A stretch of 64,000 nucleotides of DNA from Cenococcum geophilum 1.58 (GCA_001692895.1 KV748193.1:1-64000), one strand, 5' to 3'. Counted from the first letter of the stretch, positions 1-13,895 are shown. Program-made: numbers and translations. The notes: generated from the sequence alone by a model not told the origin.

Positions 1-3000
1 GGTATTGCTTATAAAAGCGCTATATAGCTTATTTATAACCCTTTAGGTCTTCCTCTAGCTGCTAGGTTATATCCTTGTAATATTTCCATTTAATCTTATA
101 AGTTAGGCCCTGGGGGTCTTCGTCGTATATATTAAGGATTTTCTTAAACTCCTATTTGTCTTCTATGTTGCCNTTATTATNTCTCTCTACTACTCGTCCT
201 TATATATTACGGCGCTCTATAGTATTAATATTTACTTAGCTAGGGATCTCTTTAGCAGCCTAGAGGCGGACCTTAAATATATAAAAGGATTTATTTACTC
301 AGATGTAGTCTAGGAGGTCTACTATAACTACCTTTTAGTATACTGCGAGTACAGAGTACAGGCCGTCCTATTTATTGTCCTATTTCTTCTTAGGTCTATT
401 TATCTTTATATTTTCTAAGCTAACTATAACCATATTACCTTNNTAGAATAACNCGCTCTTATCCCTATNGGTATTAGCATTATNTTTATAGCNTTACTAT
501 AAAATCCGGGCTAGGGCCTTAAGCTATATTAATATCCGCTTAAAGCGGTTAGCCACAAAGTCTACGTAAAAGAACTCCTTCTTTACTTATACTAATAGTA
601 TTAGTAGGTAGGGGCTAGCAGGCTTAATTCCGAGGTAAGGGTTAAAGTTATAGTTTACAAAAAACGGGGAGATACCTATACTCTCGTTAACTTAGTTATT
701 TATAGCAAACTTAATAAGCGGCAGGTAGTTAACCTAGTTATCCTATATAAAGCTAATAAAAGTATAAAGGTATTTATTTACGGCGGCGTTAATAATTTTA
801 GTTTAGCCGTCTGTTTCTAGGTACTAGGCTAAGCTTAGTTATAAGGTTGTCTTAAGGCATTTACTTAGTTATCGCCAGAAGTCGCTAATAAATTATATAC
901 CGCGATTAGAAATAATCGTACTTAGTGCACTGTAGAGCTTATATACGTTGTTAATAAAGCCATTAACTAACTCCTTTATTAAGAGTCCTGTTACTAAAAT
1001 AAGGTATTATATTTTAGTTAGGCGGTCCATAATAACAAGGATATATTTATATACCTTACCATGGTATTGGCATACTAGTAGCGTTATAATATAGTTAATT
1101 AAGATATCGGTCTATAGGCGGGCGGGTAATTCTAGTGGCTTTAGGAAACCAGGTAGGGTAGAATAGGGGGTCTTAGTGCGAAAGCATAGGGCATAGTCTT
1201 TAACAAAAGTAGCCGTAAACTAGGAGATTTCTGGCTACTAATATATTTGGTTTAAGAGGTTAAGAGTCTTAACCTAACCGGGGTAACTAATAGGGCCACT
1301 ACTATAAGAGCAATAGGTAACTTCTAGGCGGAGGTCTAGGGCGTTAGGGATAAAGAGACGTTAGCGGAAGTAGATCTATCTATTAATAATACTGCATTCT
1401 AACTTATCGCAATAGAGTAATTTCCTAATTTTTTTTAGCTAATGGCGAGCTTTCCGATTACGCAGGGCTGCTACTATATCTCTTATAAGTTCGTTCTCCT
1501 AGTATCTTAGCTAAATTAACTTATCTAGTGACTTTTCGGCTATTTTAGGGTCTAGAGCGGCTATAAACTCTACGTCGTTAGAGTTACGGGACTTGTATAG
1601 TAATTCTTTTAAGATTATAAGGTTAACTTTTTAGGGCAATATAACGACTTAGGCTTAATAGCGAAGGCGTTTATTATTAGTATCCTTAGGCCTTATTCCT
1701 GGTAGCCAGCTTAGGGTATTAGGGAGCGTGGCTTTACTGCTAAGTCTATATATAATTACAAAGTTAAACTATAAAAGGAACTCTGCCTACTAAACTTAGC
1801 GCTAGTTTAGCTACTTAGTAGTTATAAACATCTATAGGTTCTTATAGTCGGTAATAATTTTAAACGGCTCCTTAGTCCTTTATAGCTTAGAACACTATTC
1901 CTCTAAAGCCTTAATAATAGCTAGGAGTTCTTTATTATAGATCTTATAGTTATATTTTAGCGCGGAGTACTTTACGGAGAAGAATGCGACCAGTTTTAAT
2001 TTTCCATTATTATTATACTAGAAAAGGACTCCGTTAGAAGCCTAATTTAATACATCTATTTCTACTACTATTTTCTTTATATAGTTATAGTATACTAGTA
2101 CTAGTGCTAAAGTAAAGGCTCCCTTAAGGGCCTTAAACAATTTAGCTTATTTTAATCCCCATAGCCATCTAATATCCTTCTTTAGAAGTTTTATTATAGG
2201 TATAGCGATAGCAGAGTAGCCTTAGATAAATTGTTAGTAGAAGTTCGCAAAGCCGAGAAATTATTATAGTTCTTTAATTAATGTTGGGTCCTTCTATTCC
2301 TATAAGGCCTATATCTTCTTAGGGTCCATAGTTATACCATTAGTTAAAATAATTAAGCTAAGGTATTTTATTTTAGTAGAGTAGAACTTAGACTTATTAA
2401 TATTAATCTAAAGTCCAGCATTACCGAGTCTTTAGATAACTTCATTTATATACTTAGTATACTTAGCGCGTGTTTTAGAAAAGACAAGGACATTATTAAG
2501 GTAGGCAGTATAGCAGTTATTAAGGGCGTTATATAGAATATAGTTAATATAGTTTTAGAATATAGCGGGTGCGTTATAGAGGCTAAATAGTATAATTAGT
2601 ATCTTATAGAGTCCAAACCGGGTAATAAATACTATAAGCTACTTATGGCCCTCCGCAATCCAAATCTGGTTAAACGCAGCAATTATATTAAGTTTAGTAA
2701 AGTACTTAGCGCCATAAAGTGCGTTAAGTATCTCGCGGATTAGTAGCAGTAGGTATCAATTCTTAATAGTAACTATATTTAGGCCTCGGTAGTTATAGTA
2801 GATTTATATACTGCTACCAGGCTTAGTAGTGAGGAGGAGTAGTATACCAGCTAGTAAGGTTAATTCGCGGATAAAACCCTTATCCAGTATCTTATTAATC
2901 TACTTCTTTACACACCTAAGTTTAGCAGGTAAGAGTGGTCTATTTTTATAGTATAGGGCCTAGTTTCTAGAGGTGATCTTAATTTTATAGTCCCATGGTC

Positions 3001-3652
3001 AGTAAGGGGGCAGCTTATTTACGTTCTTAGGAAAGAAGTGCTTAATATGTTTACTAAACTCCTTTAATAGGTGTTATAGAATATCTTTACAGGTTAATCC
3101 TAGTTTGCCTTTTAGGAATTTTTTAATATTAGTATTAACTATCTTCTAACGTAAAAGCTCGGGTTTAGTTTTTAGATTTATCTTAAGAAAGTTATAGAAA
3201 TAGGGGGGGAGCACTTTACGGGCTTCCTTTATTATATAGTCGCCTTCCACTAGCTAGCGGAAAAACCTTTCTAATAGGTTTAGTACTTCTATTAGGCCTA
3301 TAGGCAGCTCTTTAAGTAGCTATCAGTGCTTATCTTATTTAACTAGTTCTACTAGCTCCGCCATATAGATCCTCATCACCTTTATATCTTTTTATTTATA
3401 GAACTGGGTAAAATTAATAGTATAGGTGCATTTAATATCGTCCAGGTTAGGGCGTGTCTGGCTCTCTAGTGCTATGGCTAGGCTAGCACAGCTTAGTTGG
3501 CCCAGGGGGGCGGAAATAAGGCGGCGGCCCTATATAGTACGCACGGGAGATGGGTATAAGGTTAGGTATTACGGTGGCGCGGTTTCTATTATCTGGGTCT
3601 TAGTAGTTCTATAGCTAGTCCTTACTATAACGCGAGCTATAGTATACACATA
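1..3652 (-). pseudogene. Gypsy-0 pol remnant: RT, RNase H and integrase
   Basis: This is the C-terminal half of a Ty3/Gypsy polyprotein read on the minus strand, riddled with stops. Domain order from high to low coordinates fits Gypsy pol. An LPPY-PWDYKI segment (ancestral LPPHRPWDHKI) lies near 3020-2990. The RT catalytic box near 2506-2486 reads AYLNNVLVFS, so both aspartates of YLDD have become Asn through G-to-A change. An RNase H block reading NYKIYNKELLAII lies near 1990-1900. An integrase zinc-finger and core region lies from about 1480 to 700. The element continues left of the window. Its gag-protease half is not adjacent; it lies at 44695-47396 beyond two Helitrons, and together the halves make one element. 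Family assignment is secure; the exact ends of the domains are not. Confidence 0.85.
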
Positions 3653-3745
3653 CGAGAATTCCGTTAAATTTTCCAAGGAAAATTTCCAAATTGCTGACTT
3701 ACAGCCAGCAATTTGGTTCCTTGGGTAAATTTAACGGAATTCTCG
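3653..3745. repeat. 93-bp near-perfect palindrome at Helitron A 3' end
   Basis: The left arm begins CGAGAATTCCGTTAAATTT and the right arm is its reverse complement, ending AAATTTAACGGAATTCTCG. The arms meet at a short ACTTAC loop flanked by AATTGCTG and CAGCAATT. Arms of about 40 and 44 bases differ by a small indel. The same palindrome, almost base for base, recurs at 16674-16766, and both copies continue into GCGCCTGCGGCGGGC. It shows almost no RIP, as expected for a short repeat. Interpreted as the terminator hairpin of the Helitron 3' end, though far longer than the usual hairpin of that class. Confidence 0.8.
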
Positions 3746-3780
3746 CGCCTGCGGCGGGCTTTTGGCTTTCTAAACTTAGT

Positions 3781-3885
3781 CTGCCCTACTACTGCCCTGC
3801 TACTACCCTACTACCCTATTACTACCCTATTACCGCCCTATTACTACTATTACTACTACTACTACTACTACTACTACTACCATAT
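3781..3885. repeat. TACTGCC/TACTACCC degenerate simple repeat
   Basis: A tandem run of CTACTGCC, CTACTACC and TTACTACCC variants sits directly inside the Helitron A 3' palindrome and passes into a CTA-repeat. TGCC/TACC pairs look like G-to-A decay of one unit. The same array lies at the same place in Helitron B (16801-16945) and again internally in both elements. Confidence 0.75.
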
Positions 3886-4145
3886 ATAGAAAATTATTTA
3901 GAACTATATTAAGAAACCTATTATAAACACTATTATAGGTATTTATATAGCCGTTTATATAGCTATTTATAGACCTATTAGTAGAACTATTATAGTGCCG
4001 TTTATAGACTTGTTAGTAAAACTATTATAGAGATAATATAAAGCCATAAATAAATATTTCCTATATCATTTTTTAACGTTATAGCCTAATTAAACTTTTT
4101 TAGTTAACTTTTATATTTTATAAAAAGTTACTTTATATTTAGCTA

Positions 4146-4374
4146 ACGTGGTTAACGGGGTTTTAACTGCTCCCTAGGTTATAACCGTTTTAAATATTAA
4201 AACTTTACCTAGGTTATATCTATCACGCCTAGGTAAGCCTTATTACAACATACCGCCTTTTAAATATATATGTTAATTTAATTTTGGCAGAATAATAAAA
4301 CTTTACTTAAAACAGCAGGTGGTACGCTAGCGCGGTTATAACCTAGGGAGCGGTTAAAACCCCGTTAACTACAT
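4146..4374. mobile_element. 229-bp MITE with 42-bp terminal inverted repeats, TA target site
   Basis: Terminal inverted repeats at 4146-4187 and 4333-4374 begin ACGTGGTTAACGGGG and ATGTAGTTAACGGGG respectively, and both run on to TCCCTAGGTTATAACCG. TA lies immediately outside each end (4144-4145, 4375-4376), which is the Tc1/mariner-type signature. There is no coding capacity in the roughly 145-bp interior. It lies in the pyrimidine-rich tract of Helitron A and is absent from the matching tract of Helitron B, so it inserted after the two copies separated. Confidence 0.85.
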
Positions 4375-4376
4375 TA

Positions 4377-5300
4377 CCTCTTTATTTATTTATTATTAAT
4401 TACCTTTACTATTAATACAATTTTTTTNTTACTATTACCACTACTTCTACTTATACTATTTTAGCTACTATTTTAATTTCTTTTTTATTTAGTACTTTAT
4501 TATTATTATTTTTACTATAACTTTATTTACTAATCTATAGCTACCTTTATTACTACTTTANTATTACTTTATCTACTATTTACTACTACTACTTTAGTTA
4601 CTTATTATTATTACTACTATTTCCTTTTTTATTATTATTTATATACTATTTATAACTTTATATTAATTATTACTTTACTTTATTAAATTTAATACCACTT
4701 TTATTACTATTTTATTACTATTTTATTTCTAATACTATTTCTAGTACTTTTTTATCTTTATTACCATCATATATATATATATTATTACTACTATATTTAT
4801 TACTATCTCTACTTTTACTTTACTTTATTATTGTTATAATTATTTTAGCTATTACTATACCTATTACTATAAATATTACTTTTATATTTATCTAAACTAC
4901 TACTTCTACTATTACTATTAGTATACTACTTTTATTATTATTTTTATTGCTACCTATACTACTACTTATATTACTTATTTAATACTTTATTTTACTTTTA
5001 TAATTTTTTATTTAGTTACTCCTTTATTATTCCTTTTTTCGTTACTTTTATAACTATTTTTATTTCTATTATCTTTATCTTTATTTTTAGTACTATTACT
5101 ATTACTATTACTAATTTTATTATTTTATATACTATATTAATTATTTTTTAATTTACTAACTTTACTACTTTAGTTATAGCTATAACTTCTATTTTAACTA
5201 CCTTTATTAATTTTAGGTAATTACTTCTATTATTACTTTTATTTCTACTTTATATTATTAAATATATTTTATATTTAAAATAAAATTCTTTTTTAAAAAG
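4377..5300. other. G-poor, pyrimidine-rich low-complexity tract, no gene
   Basis: Nearly all bases on the plus strand are T, A or C in TTACTA/TATTAC-type words. G is rare, so the tract is strongly strand-asymmetric as well as AT-rich. No open frame or domain is visible. A shorter version lies at 16946-17293 in Helitron B, so it belongs to the Helitron family and is not unique host DNA. Confidence 0.7.
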
Positions 5301-5401
5301 GTTATATAAGATACTTATAAATATACTAAAGACCCTACTATAAGGACTATTAATTAACTTATTATAAACACTATTATAAATACTATTAATATTTATATAT
5401 A

Positions 5402-6364
5402 GTATTTAGGCCACTAAAGAATCTGAGAAAGGCCCCCCTAAGTCGCTCCTTAAACCACTCTAAAAGGTCTAAATAGCCTGCCTCTAGAGTATAACAGGCG
5501 GATATAAGCGAACGGCTACAGCACTGCTTAAGAGGGAAGCCAATATTCCCCCCCTATAACTATATATTAAAGCCGCCGCAATACAAAGGATATAAAATAA
5601 ACGTAACTCTAATATTATAAAGTATATTAAAACACGCCTAAATAAACTATGGAGGGACCCTAGGGTGCCCTATAGGAGAACAAACCAATAACCCTAAAGT
5701 AGGGAAGATATATTGGAGAAATAAGTAAAGAAAGCTAAAGAAGAATAGTGCTGCTTTAGGGCCCAGGCCTATATAGAGGAGGAAGGAAGACGCGCAAGAG
5801 GCTAGTAAAGACAACAGCAAGAAAGAGAAAGGGGCCAAAGTAGAGCATAAAAAAACGCTAGGAAACCATCTACCGCAATATAATACTGGCTAGACTAACG
5901 CTAAAGAGGTATATGGGAGTTAAAGGTACAGAGGCTAACTAAGGCAAGAGGAACCTAAGCCGTAGCATAGTTAACGCTATGGGGGGTAAACACTCTAGGG
6001 CTCCAAGAAGGCCTAATAAAGGCAGAAAATATAATAGCAATACTTTTAAGAACAGAAATAATAGGACTAAAAGACTGGCTTTACTGGGTAGGTGTCCTAG
6101 TAGGTAGCCTAAGGTGTAAATGCGGCTGGCTAAAACAGATACCAAAACACGTAATACTGCTATGCCCTTTACATACTAACTAAGAAGTAATGCTCTTAGT
6201 AGCTAGTATAGAGAACTATAATACACTACTCTTAATATAAAAAGGCCTTAAGGCGGTTACCTAGTGGCTTATTAGCTAAAATATACTAAACCAGTTCTAG
6301 GTTATAAAGGAAATAGTAATAGAGGGCAGAGGGGCGAGTAACGGGTGCCCCCTAATAACTCTAT
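5402..6364 (+). pseudogene. LINE C-terminal region with CCHC zinc knuckle
   Basis: At 6115-6171 the plus strand reads CKCGWLKQIPKHVILLCPL, a C-x-C-x(8)-H-x(4)-C knuckle as found at the C-terminus of Tad1/I-type LINE polyproteins. It is followed by KGLKAVT-WLISQNILNQF, which matches the tail of fungal Tad1-like ORF2 proteins, with TAG/TAA where Arg/Gln/Trp are expected. The upstream part (5440-6060) is frame-broken and I could not place an RNase H motif. The frame ends where Gypsy-1 inserts. A minus-strand reading of 5647-6145 is a shadow. LINE assignment is good; subfamily is inferred. Confidence 0.7.
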
Positions 6365-6369
6365 AGTAG

Positions 6370-6794
6370 TGTAATGGAACCTTATAGTAAGAACTACGAT
6401 GGGCTTGTTATTGGGCTAGGTATATAGGAAATGCAAGTATAAAAGTCAACAACGTAATAACAACTGGTGGAGTGGTTGCCCAACAGATTAACTCTAATTG
6501 TATTCTAAGAATCACTATAAGGAAGGAACTATCTAGGTAGGGACTAAGGGTCCTTAAATACACAACCGTACTCCTAAAAAAGTTATTGCTCTATCTACTC
6601 TATCTACTCTATTTACTCTATAATAGATTTTACAGATTATACAGATTATATAGATCACATTATATAACTCTACTTACTATTCCTCATTATATAGTTCCAC
6701 GGGTTCTATCTTAGACCGTGCTTATATTAACCAACTAGCTTCTTCTAACTCCTCTTTAAGTAGTCGTAACATTATATTTAAAGCGTCTGTAACA
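6370..6794 (-). repeat. Gypsy-1 3' LTR (left on plus strand)
   Basis: A 425-bp repeat with TG...CA ends, matching 13896-14320. Differences between the two are nearly all C/T or G/A, for example GGAACCTTATAGTAAG here against GGAACCTTGTAGCAAG there, so divergence reflects RIP rather than age. The minus-strand polypurine tract adjoins at 6795-6815. Confidence 0.95.
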
Positions 6795-7699
6795 CTATCT
6801 CCCTCCTCTTTATCTTCGTCCTTAAAGATTCCTAGTATCTTTAGGTTATTTACTAGAGGTATAATATCTATCTAATTAATTTGGTTAATATTATTACTTA
6901 TAATACCTAAAGCACCTTCTTCTTTCTTTATAGCCCGTCGGTCTCGTACTATTGCTATAATATTATCTTTTAGTGAGATAATACTATCTCCATATTCTTA
7001 TTGTGCGAAAGAGGGGCTAGTTTACGTTACGTTAGCGAGTCCTTTATCCTAGTAACCTTCCTCTTATTTAGAGTGCACTAAAGCGAATATTTAGTCATCC
7101 TATAACGTTTACTCTATCTCTAATATTAAATATACGCGACCTATTACTCTTAATAGTCGTCTAGTTCCCTAATTAATTTGTCTTAGGGTCTTATATTTAG
7201 TTTAAGGCAGAAAAACTTAAGGGTAATCTTGCTACAGCGCTAGCGGAAGCCTATTATTAATCTAAAGAATCTACTCGTGCCCTTAAGGCTTAGCAGTCTG
7301 CCTTTATAAAAGTTTAGCGTCTTTAACGCGTTTATAAGAAGGTTTGCTCTAAGGAGTAGAAGCTTATAAAATAAGGTCTTTAGGAACTAGGTAATAAAAG
7401 AATGGATTCTCCTCTAATAGAGAAGGAAACAGATCCAAGTAGTTCGGCAACTATTCTTCTTAGGTCCCCCTTAGGTAACTTATTCTTTAGCAATCCTTCT
7501 TTATTAATACTACCTAACCTAATCTCTTCCAATACTCCCGTACCTTTCCTATAGCGTTCTTTAAATTCTCTAGTGGCTCCTAGGTAGTCTTAGTATAGCC
7601 TATCTACTTAACTTTATACTATATTTTATTGTTAACGTCCTTATAGCTAATAATCTTTAAAACTTGCCATTTGTCTTCTTCCTGTCCTCTATATATATC

Positions 7700-10330
7700 T
7701 ACTTTATAAACCAGTGGCTTAATATTCCTATATATTAGCTCTAGCATTATAATATACTATATAGGGTAGATCTTTATTTTGGCTAGTAGGTTTAACTTAA
7801 ATGTAACTAGTAAAATCCTTTACGTAATTTTAAAAGGTCCTAGTCTAACGTAGTCTAACTTCTTACTTAATCGTTAACTCTTGAAATTTTTGTATAGTAG
7901 CTATACTTTATCTCCCTCCTTAAGATCTGGTCCCTTAGATCTCTTAGTATTATAGTACTTTTTTATTCTCTTTTGTACTTTCTTTACTAATCCTATAAGG
8001 TCTGCATAAAGATTTATTAATGTCTTTATTCTTTCTTTAGCTATACTACTTATTTTCTTCACTTACTATAGTAACAATAATATTCTTAGCTTATATCCGT
8101 AATTTGTCTTAAATAGTAATATGCCTATTTCTTCTTAAGGTATTATATTATATGCAAACTATATAACTAGTAATAGCGATACCTAATTGTTCTATATATA
8201 ATTAATATAATACCTTAAATACTGCTCTAGCGTCTAATTTAATCTCTTTATTTAACCGTTTGTCTGTAAATAATATACGATAGAAGTTGCTGCTCAAACT
8301 CCTTGCTCCGCTAAAAACACTTCCTAGAATATTACTACGAATCTTAGATCTCTATCTAATATAATTTTACTTAGTGCTCCATATTTTATAAACACTTCTT
8401 TAACATAAATTCTAGCGACATCTTCCGCTAAGATTTCTTCTGTATATACTATAAAGTATCCCCACTTTATAAGCTTGTCTACTATTACTAAGATTGCGTT
8501 ATAATCTTATCCGGTAATAGGATCTTTTAATTTTAGCAACTTAATAATAAAGTCCTATAATATAACCTCCTATAGTCTTTTTAGTGTTTTAATAGGTTAT
8601 AGCCTTCCATACGGCTTATGCCTTATTAATTTATTCCTTTAGTAATCTAGATATTCCTTTATAACCTTTCTAGCTATTCTCTAGATTCCGTTAATAATAT
8701 ACTCCTCCTAAAGTCTTAACACTAAGCCCGTAGCTCTATTATGTCCTTAAGTTAGTCCCTTATAGAAGTCCTCCATAAACTACTCTACTATGCTTCTTAG
8801 GATATACCTTACTTCTTAATTTTTGTATATGTCCGTTTGTAAATCTTCTAGCTATACTTCTAAAATTCTTTATACCTAAAAGCTTTTTGGTGTCTTATAG
8901 ACCTTCTCTAGTTTATTATCTTTTTAAGTTGCTGCGATTTTCGGATAATTATACCTAATTAATCCGTCTATATCTTTTCGCAATAAAGCCCCTAATAGCT
9001 TTTCCTTATTTTGTAGTTTAGCTTTATAACTTAGAGCATCTGCCCGCGTATTATCTATACCTTTAGTATACTAAATCTTAAAATAGTATTCTGTAAGCAT
9101 CTCTACCCATCTAACCTATCTTTAGTTAAGTTCCTTTATTGTTAGAAATCCTATTAGGTTCTTATAATCCGTTTTAACTATAAATAGTTTCTCTATACCT
9201 TATAAGAATGCTCTCTATTCCTTTAATGCTGTAACTATACCTAATAACTCCTTATTATAGATATTATAGTTTAACTCTAGTGGTGTTATCTTCTAATTAT
9301 AGTATGCTACTAGGTGCCATCTATTTTAATATCTTTGCATAAAGCACGCCCCTAGTATATAGTCTAACGTATTTGTTTCTATAACCGTCTCTAGTCCTAA
9401 TTAATAGATTTTAAGAACTGGCTCCTAGGTAAACAACTCTTTAACTTTCTTAAAAAGTTCTCTTTACTCTTCCCCCTATACCTATAGTTCTTCTTTCTTT
9501 ATTAATCGCGTAAATGGTTTAATATCCTTTAACTACTGCGCTATAAACCTTCTATAGTAATTGCAAAACCCTAAGAACGATCTTAACTATATAACGTTCT
9601 CTAGTTCCTACCAATTTACTATAGCCTCAATCTTCTTTAGATCTATGCTAAGTTGGCCTAGTTTAATAATAAATCTAACAAAATTAGTCTTCCTAGTAAA
9701 GAACTTGTATTTCTTAATTGCTACTAGCATCTGTTTTTCTTATAGTCTCTTTAAGACCTATTTAATATATTCCCCATATTCTTCCTTAGTTATTAAGTAG
9801 ATAATAATATTATTAAGGTATNCTATAACAAATTCATCTAAGTATTCTTTTAATATATTGTTAATACGCTTCTAGAACGTTACTAGTGCGTTTATAAGCC
9901 CGAATTATATAACTAATAGTTTATACAGTCCTTCCTTTAATCTAAAGGCTGCCTTTTATTTATTACCTTCCTTAATCCTAATCTAATAGTACGCCTATCT
10001 TAAATCTATCTTTATAAAGATTTNCGCATTGCCTATCCTATCTTAGATTTCGCTAATTAAGGATAAAGAATACCTATCCTTCCTAGTAATGCTATTTAAC
10101 TATTTATAGTTAATACACAGCCTTAGTTTGCCATTTTTCTTTAGTATAAATAGTACTGGATATCCCGCTAATGACTGCAATGGTCTAATATATCCCTTTT
10201 ATAGGTTTTCCTAAATAAACTCCTTTAACGCTTTACCTTCTTCTTTAGTAAGCTTATAGATTAGAAAGAACCTTAAACTTATTCCTAGTTCTAATTCTAT
10301 TTTATAGTCCTATACTATATATTCTAATAG
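7700..10330 (-). pseudogene. Gypsy-1 pol: RT, RNase H, integrase (RIP-inactivated)
   Basis: Minus-strand frames show GKLRLCINYK-LNSITRKDRY near 10130-10070, where Gypsy RTs have KLRLCVDYRQLN. The catalytic box is at about 9826-9795, with the two aspartate codons at 9814-9809 now Asn (YLNNIII for YLDD). ELNYNIYNKELLGIVTALKE near 9270-9210 is the RNase H motif. Integrase-like sequence follows to about 7700. Stops occur at former Gln/Trp codons throughout, and n bases lie at 9822 and 10024. The enzyme cannot be functional. Confidence 0.85.
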
Positions 10331-10699
10331 CTTTTTACTTTTTAGTAACTATAGTTTCTTGCCATACTTATAGTATCTCTTTAGTATATGGCTTAGTCCT
10401 TTTTCTATTTCTTTATAGGTTGCTCCCACTTAGTACTATACTAACTTGGCTTATTATCGCATCTTATAGCGTTAAGTATCTTTAATATTGACCTAACCTG
10501 TAATCTAATTGATCCTTAGATTATATTCCTATAACTAAGGTATACCTAATACTGCCTTATCCCGTCCTAATAGTAGGATATTAAAAGATATCTCGATTTA
10601 TCTTTCTTTAATAGTTATCTAAATAGGTCCTGTTTTAAGATTAATAATCCCTCCTCTATAGGTTATTAGATCTCCTAAAATTGTAACTAATAGGTAAGG

Positions 10700-13600
10700 T
10701 TACTCCTTTTATCTATAAGGTAGTCTTATTTTCTTAACTACTATTAGTAAGATATAGTTTTGCATTACTCTACTATCTATTAGCGCTTTAAACTGCTAAT
10801 CTTACTAATTAACTTATAAATTTAGGTGTCGTCCTTAAATTCCTTTAAGGGTCTAAGGTTCTACTACTAGCTCCCTTTAGTCCTATAGGCCTCTACTTTT
10901 TCTAACTATTAGCTGCTTAATCCTAGTACACTTAGCTTACTCTTTAGCTAATACCTAATTCGCTTTTTATCTTTAATATACTATAGATACGTGTTTTCTA
11001 GGTATTCCTACCACTATTATCCGTCTAAGCATTCTTCTGTAAGGAATCTTTTTAGTTAAAGTACTAAACTTCCTTCCTTTTAGGTCTCTATTAGATGCCA
11101 TCCATATATATATTTGGCATTTCTGTACTATTGTTTATCCGTTATCCAGTATATCCTTATAGGGTATTTCTAATTCTTTTCTTTCGGATTCTTATGCATT
11201 TTATATATATTATCTACGCACGCAATCTATAATAACGTATAGTATACTAGGTGCTTTAGGTTAACTCTTAGCTCGTCTTTATCCCTAAGTTTAAACCTTT
11301 ATTATGCTAATCTAAACGTTATAACTTTATTTATAGGTACTAAGATATATCTCTTATTTTTTTAGTCCTCTAAACGTTCCTTTAGATCCTTTAACGTTAT
11401 AATTAAGGCTCCTTTAATATGTGTTATAGCCTTTTCTGTAATTAGGTAGTCCTAGATAACTTTTTTATCTAACTATATATAGAAATCTTCCCACTTATTA
11501 TTATACCTTTGCCTATACTACTTTTAGTACAGCTACTAGAGTATATACGGTTTATCTGTAAGGAAATATCTTTTTATTACTATATTATAACAGCCTTTAG
11601 TATATCGTTCCTTAAACCTAGTAGGAATCCCTAAATCCTCTTCTTATTCCAGTTTAGTAAGCCACTTAGCCCTTAGTGTACCTGCTCTTAGCCTATTAGT
11701 AATTCTTCGTACTAGTGCTTTATCCTTTATACGTCCTAATGTACTAGATCTCTTATCTAGTTTTTATTCTTGCTATACAATAATTCTTCGTCTAAACTCT
11801 TCTATAGTTTCCTTTAGTTTACGCCTTACGCTTTAATCTATAAAGTCGTTTTACTTCTTAATCTTAGTATTAATCTTTTAATCTTTAGGCTAAATACTAT
11901 ACTTCCCTAGTAAGTCTTCTGGGTCTATATATCTGTCTCCCAGTCTAATTACTGTTTGCGCTGTAGATTCTCTAATCTATAAAGAAGCTCCTTACCTCTT
12001 ATTTATAGGTATCCTAATTTATACCCTAAATTCTTAGTCCTTTAGATTCTTTAATCTTAAGCTTACTTTTAACTTAAGCTTAGCTCCTGCCTTAGTCTAA
12101 TTAGGCTTAACTAGTGTCCTTGTCTTATCTTAAGAGTCCTAGATCTTACTTATCTCGTCTTAAGAATTTTATGCCGTTAGGAATTCTTATCCTAAGCTTA
12201 TTTGTATATTGTTAAACTAAGCTACTACTCTACTCCATTAGTTTCTGTCTGTTATGGGTCCTTAAGCTTACCTTATCTTATCTTAAGAATCTTAGTTGTC
12301 TCTTATCTTATCTTAAGAATCTTAAGCCTTTAGCTTTTTGCCTTTATTAAATGCCGAAGTAGTTTACTATTTTACTTCTTTTATGTCTCGTAAAGCGATA
12401 GACATTGTATCTAGTAGGGTTTTAATCCCTACTAATATTCCCTATTCTATAGTGGAATTATCCTCTGCCTCTAGTATAATATCTTTAAGGTTTGCTCGCT
12501 CCTAGTAAGCGGCCCTTATTACCTTATCGTTACGGAATATTTTGCCTAGGTTAAATTTATTATTCTTAATATCCGATCTGTGAACTAGTTCGTTAGTTCC
12601 TCTACATCCTATAAGTGCTAGCTCCTATAGCCAATAGCTTACGCCGTACTTAGTATCCTTATAAATTTGGTATGCGTTATTATAACAAAACGCAAAACTT
12701 TTAATTAAACATTCTTTTGTTCCTTACAGCACATTATCGTCCCTCTATACGTGTATATCGTCTGCTAGTCTCGTGCCTTTTACTATATAGTAACTCTACC
12801 CACTTCTACAGTCTCTAACGTAATAACCTTATTTTCCGCAATTTATATAAGCTCCTTCTTTAAACCATTTCTCTTATTATAGAGTCCGCCTAAATNTCTT
12901 CTACTGTTAAGATCCCTAATTCGGCCTTTACTCCTTAGACCTTTAATCACTTAATTCTTATCCTCTAGGTTTCTATAGTTTGCTCTATTTTTTATAGGCT
13001 TCTTTAGTACCACTTAGGTCTATAAGCTCTATGCTATACTATAGTTTCTAACTTAGCTTTTGTTGTTACGTACTTTGCGCCTTATATAACTATAGAACTC
13101 TATCCTAGCCTCTCTTAGCCTGTTTCCTTTGGTAGATCTAATTATTAATCTTAATTGCCTAATCTATTAGTTCCCTTAGGGTGTCCGCATCTTCTATTAG
13201 GATAATTACGTCCTAGACTTTAGCCTTAAGTCCCTGTTTATACTGTGCTATAAGCGCCCTATTATTCCACTCTACTTATATTACTAGTGTCTAGAACTGT
13301 GTTATATACTTAATTGCTAAAGTTCGTTATATAAGGTTCTAGAGTTTTCTTTTCGCTGTAGTTGTTTCTTCCGGGTCTCTAAATATCTGTATAAATCATT
13401 CTGCGAATCCTTCCTAACTTAAGAACATAAATCGCATATCTTGGTTAGTAGTTGTCATTTCGTTTGCCTATATCTCTATAAGGTAAGGTTTAAACCACTT
13501 AAGTGCTTTTCCTAATAAGAATAGTCCTGTGTAGGCTATCCGATCCATAGGTATAGGTAACTTTACTCCCTCCTATAAGACCTTAAAATGCATTTGTATA

Positions 13601-13890
13601 AGGAATCCTTTAAGCTTTAACCTCTCTCCTATAAATCTCTTAATTAATAGTAGCTTAATCTTTGCTGCTTTTATCCCGTTAAGTCTTTTTTCCAATATTA
13701 TATTGTTAGCTATTAGCTAGTTAACTATTTCCTATAGCTGTCTAACCGTTATAGGTTGCTATAAGTCAGTATCTGCTATACTAGTATTACCTCCTGTCCT
13801 TAAAGTAGTTGCTACCGTTAATGGCGTCGTAGTGGCTACTTTTGGTAGCATATTGTTCGACTTCTTATATTAATACTATAACTAGGTAGT
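10700..13890 (-). pseudogene. Gypsy-1 gag and protease region
   Basis: A protease-like ALIDSRVMQNYI (pattern ALIDSGA-NFI, so the DSG core is now DSR) lies near 10800-10760. Near 12848-12806 the minus strand reads YINCGK-GYYVRDC, a CCHC zinc knuckle C-x2-C-x4-H-x4-C in which the first Cys and the His have both become Tyr through G-to-A and C-to-T change. Gag-like sequence continues to about 13850, just inside the 5' LTR. The interval 11000-12700 has the same compositional decay and no other recognised domain. Confidence 0.7.
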
Positions 13891-13895
13891 AATTA

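Noticed and set aside
3781..3880. Degenerate telomere repeat (CCCTAC-like)
   Set aside because: Unit is CTACTGCC/CTACTACC, not CCCTAA, and copies are internal to Helitrons at fixed positions.
3426..3912. Plus-strand ORFs at 3426 and 3691
   Set aside because: The first is antisense to Gypsy-0 pol; the second runs through the palindrome and CTA repeat.
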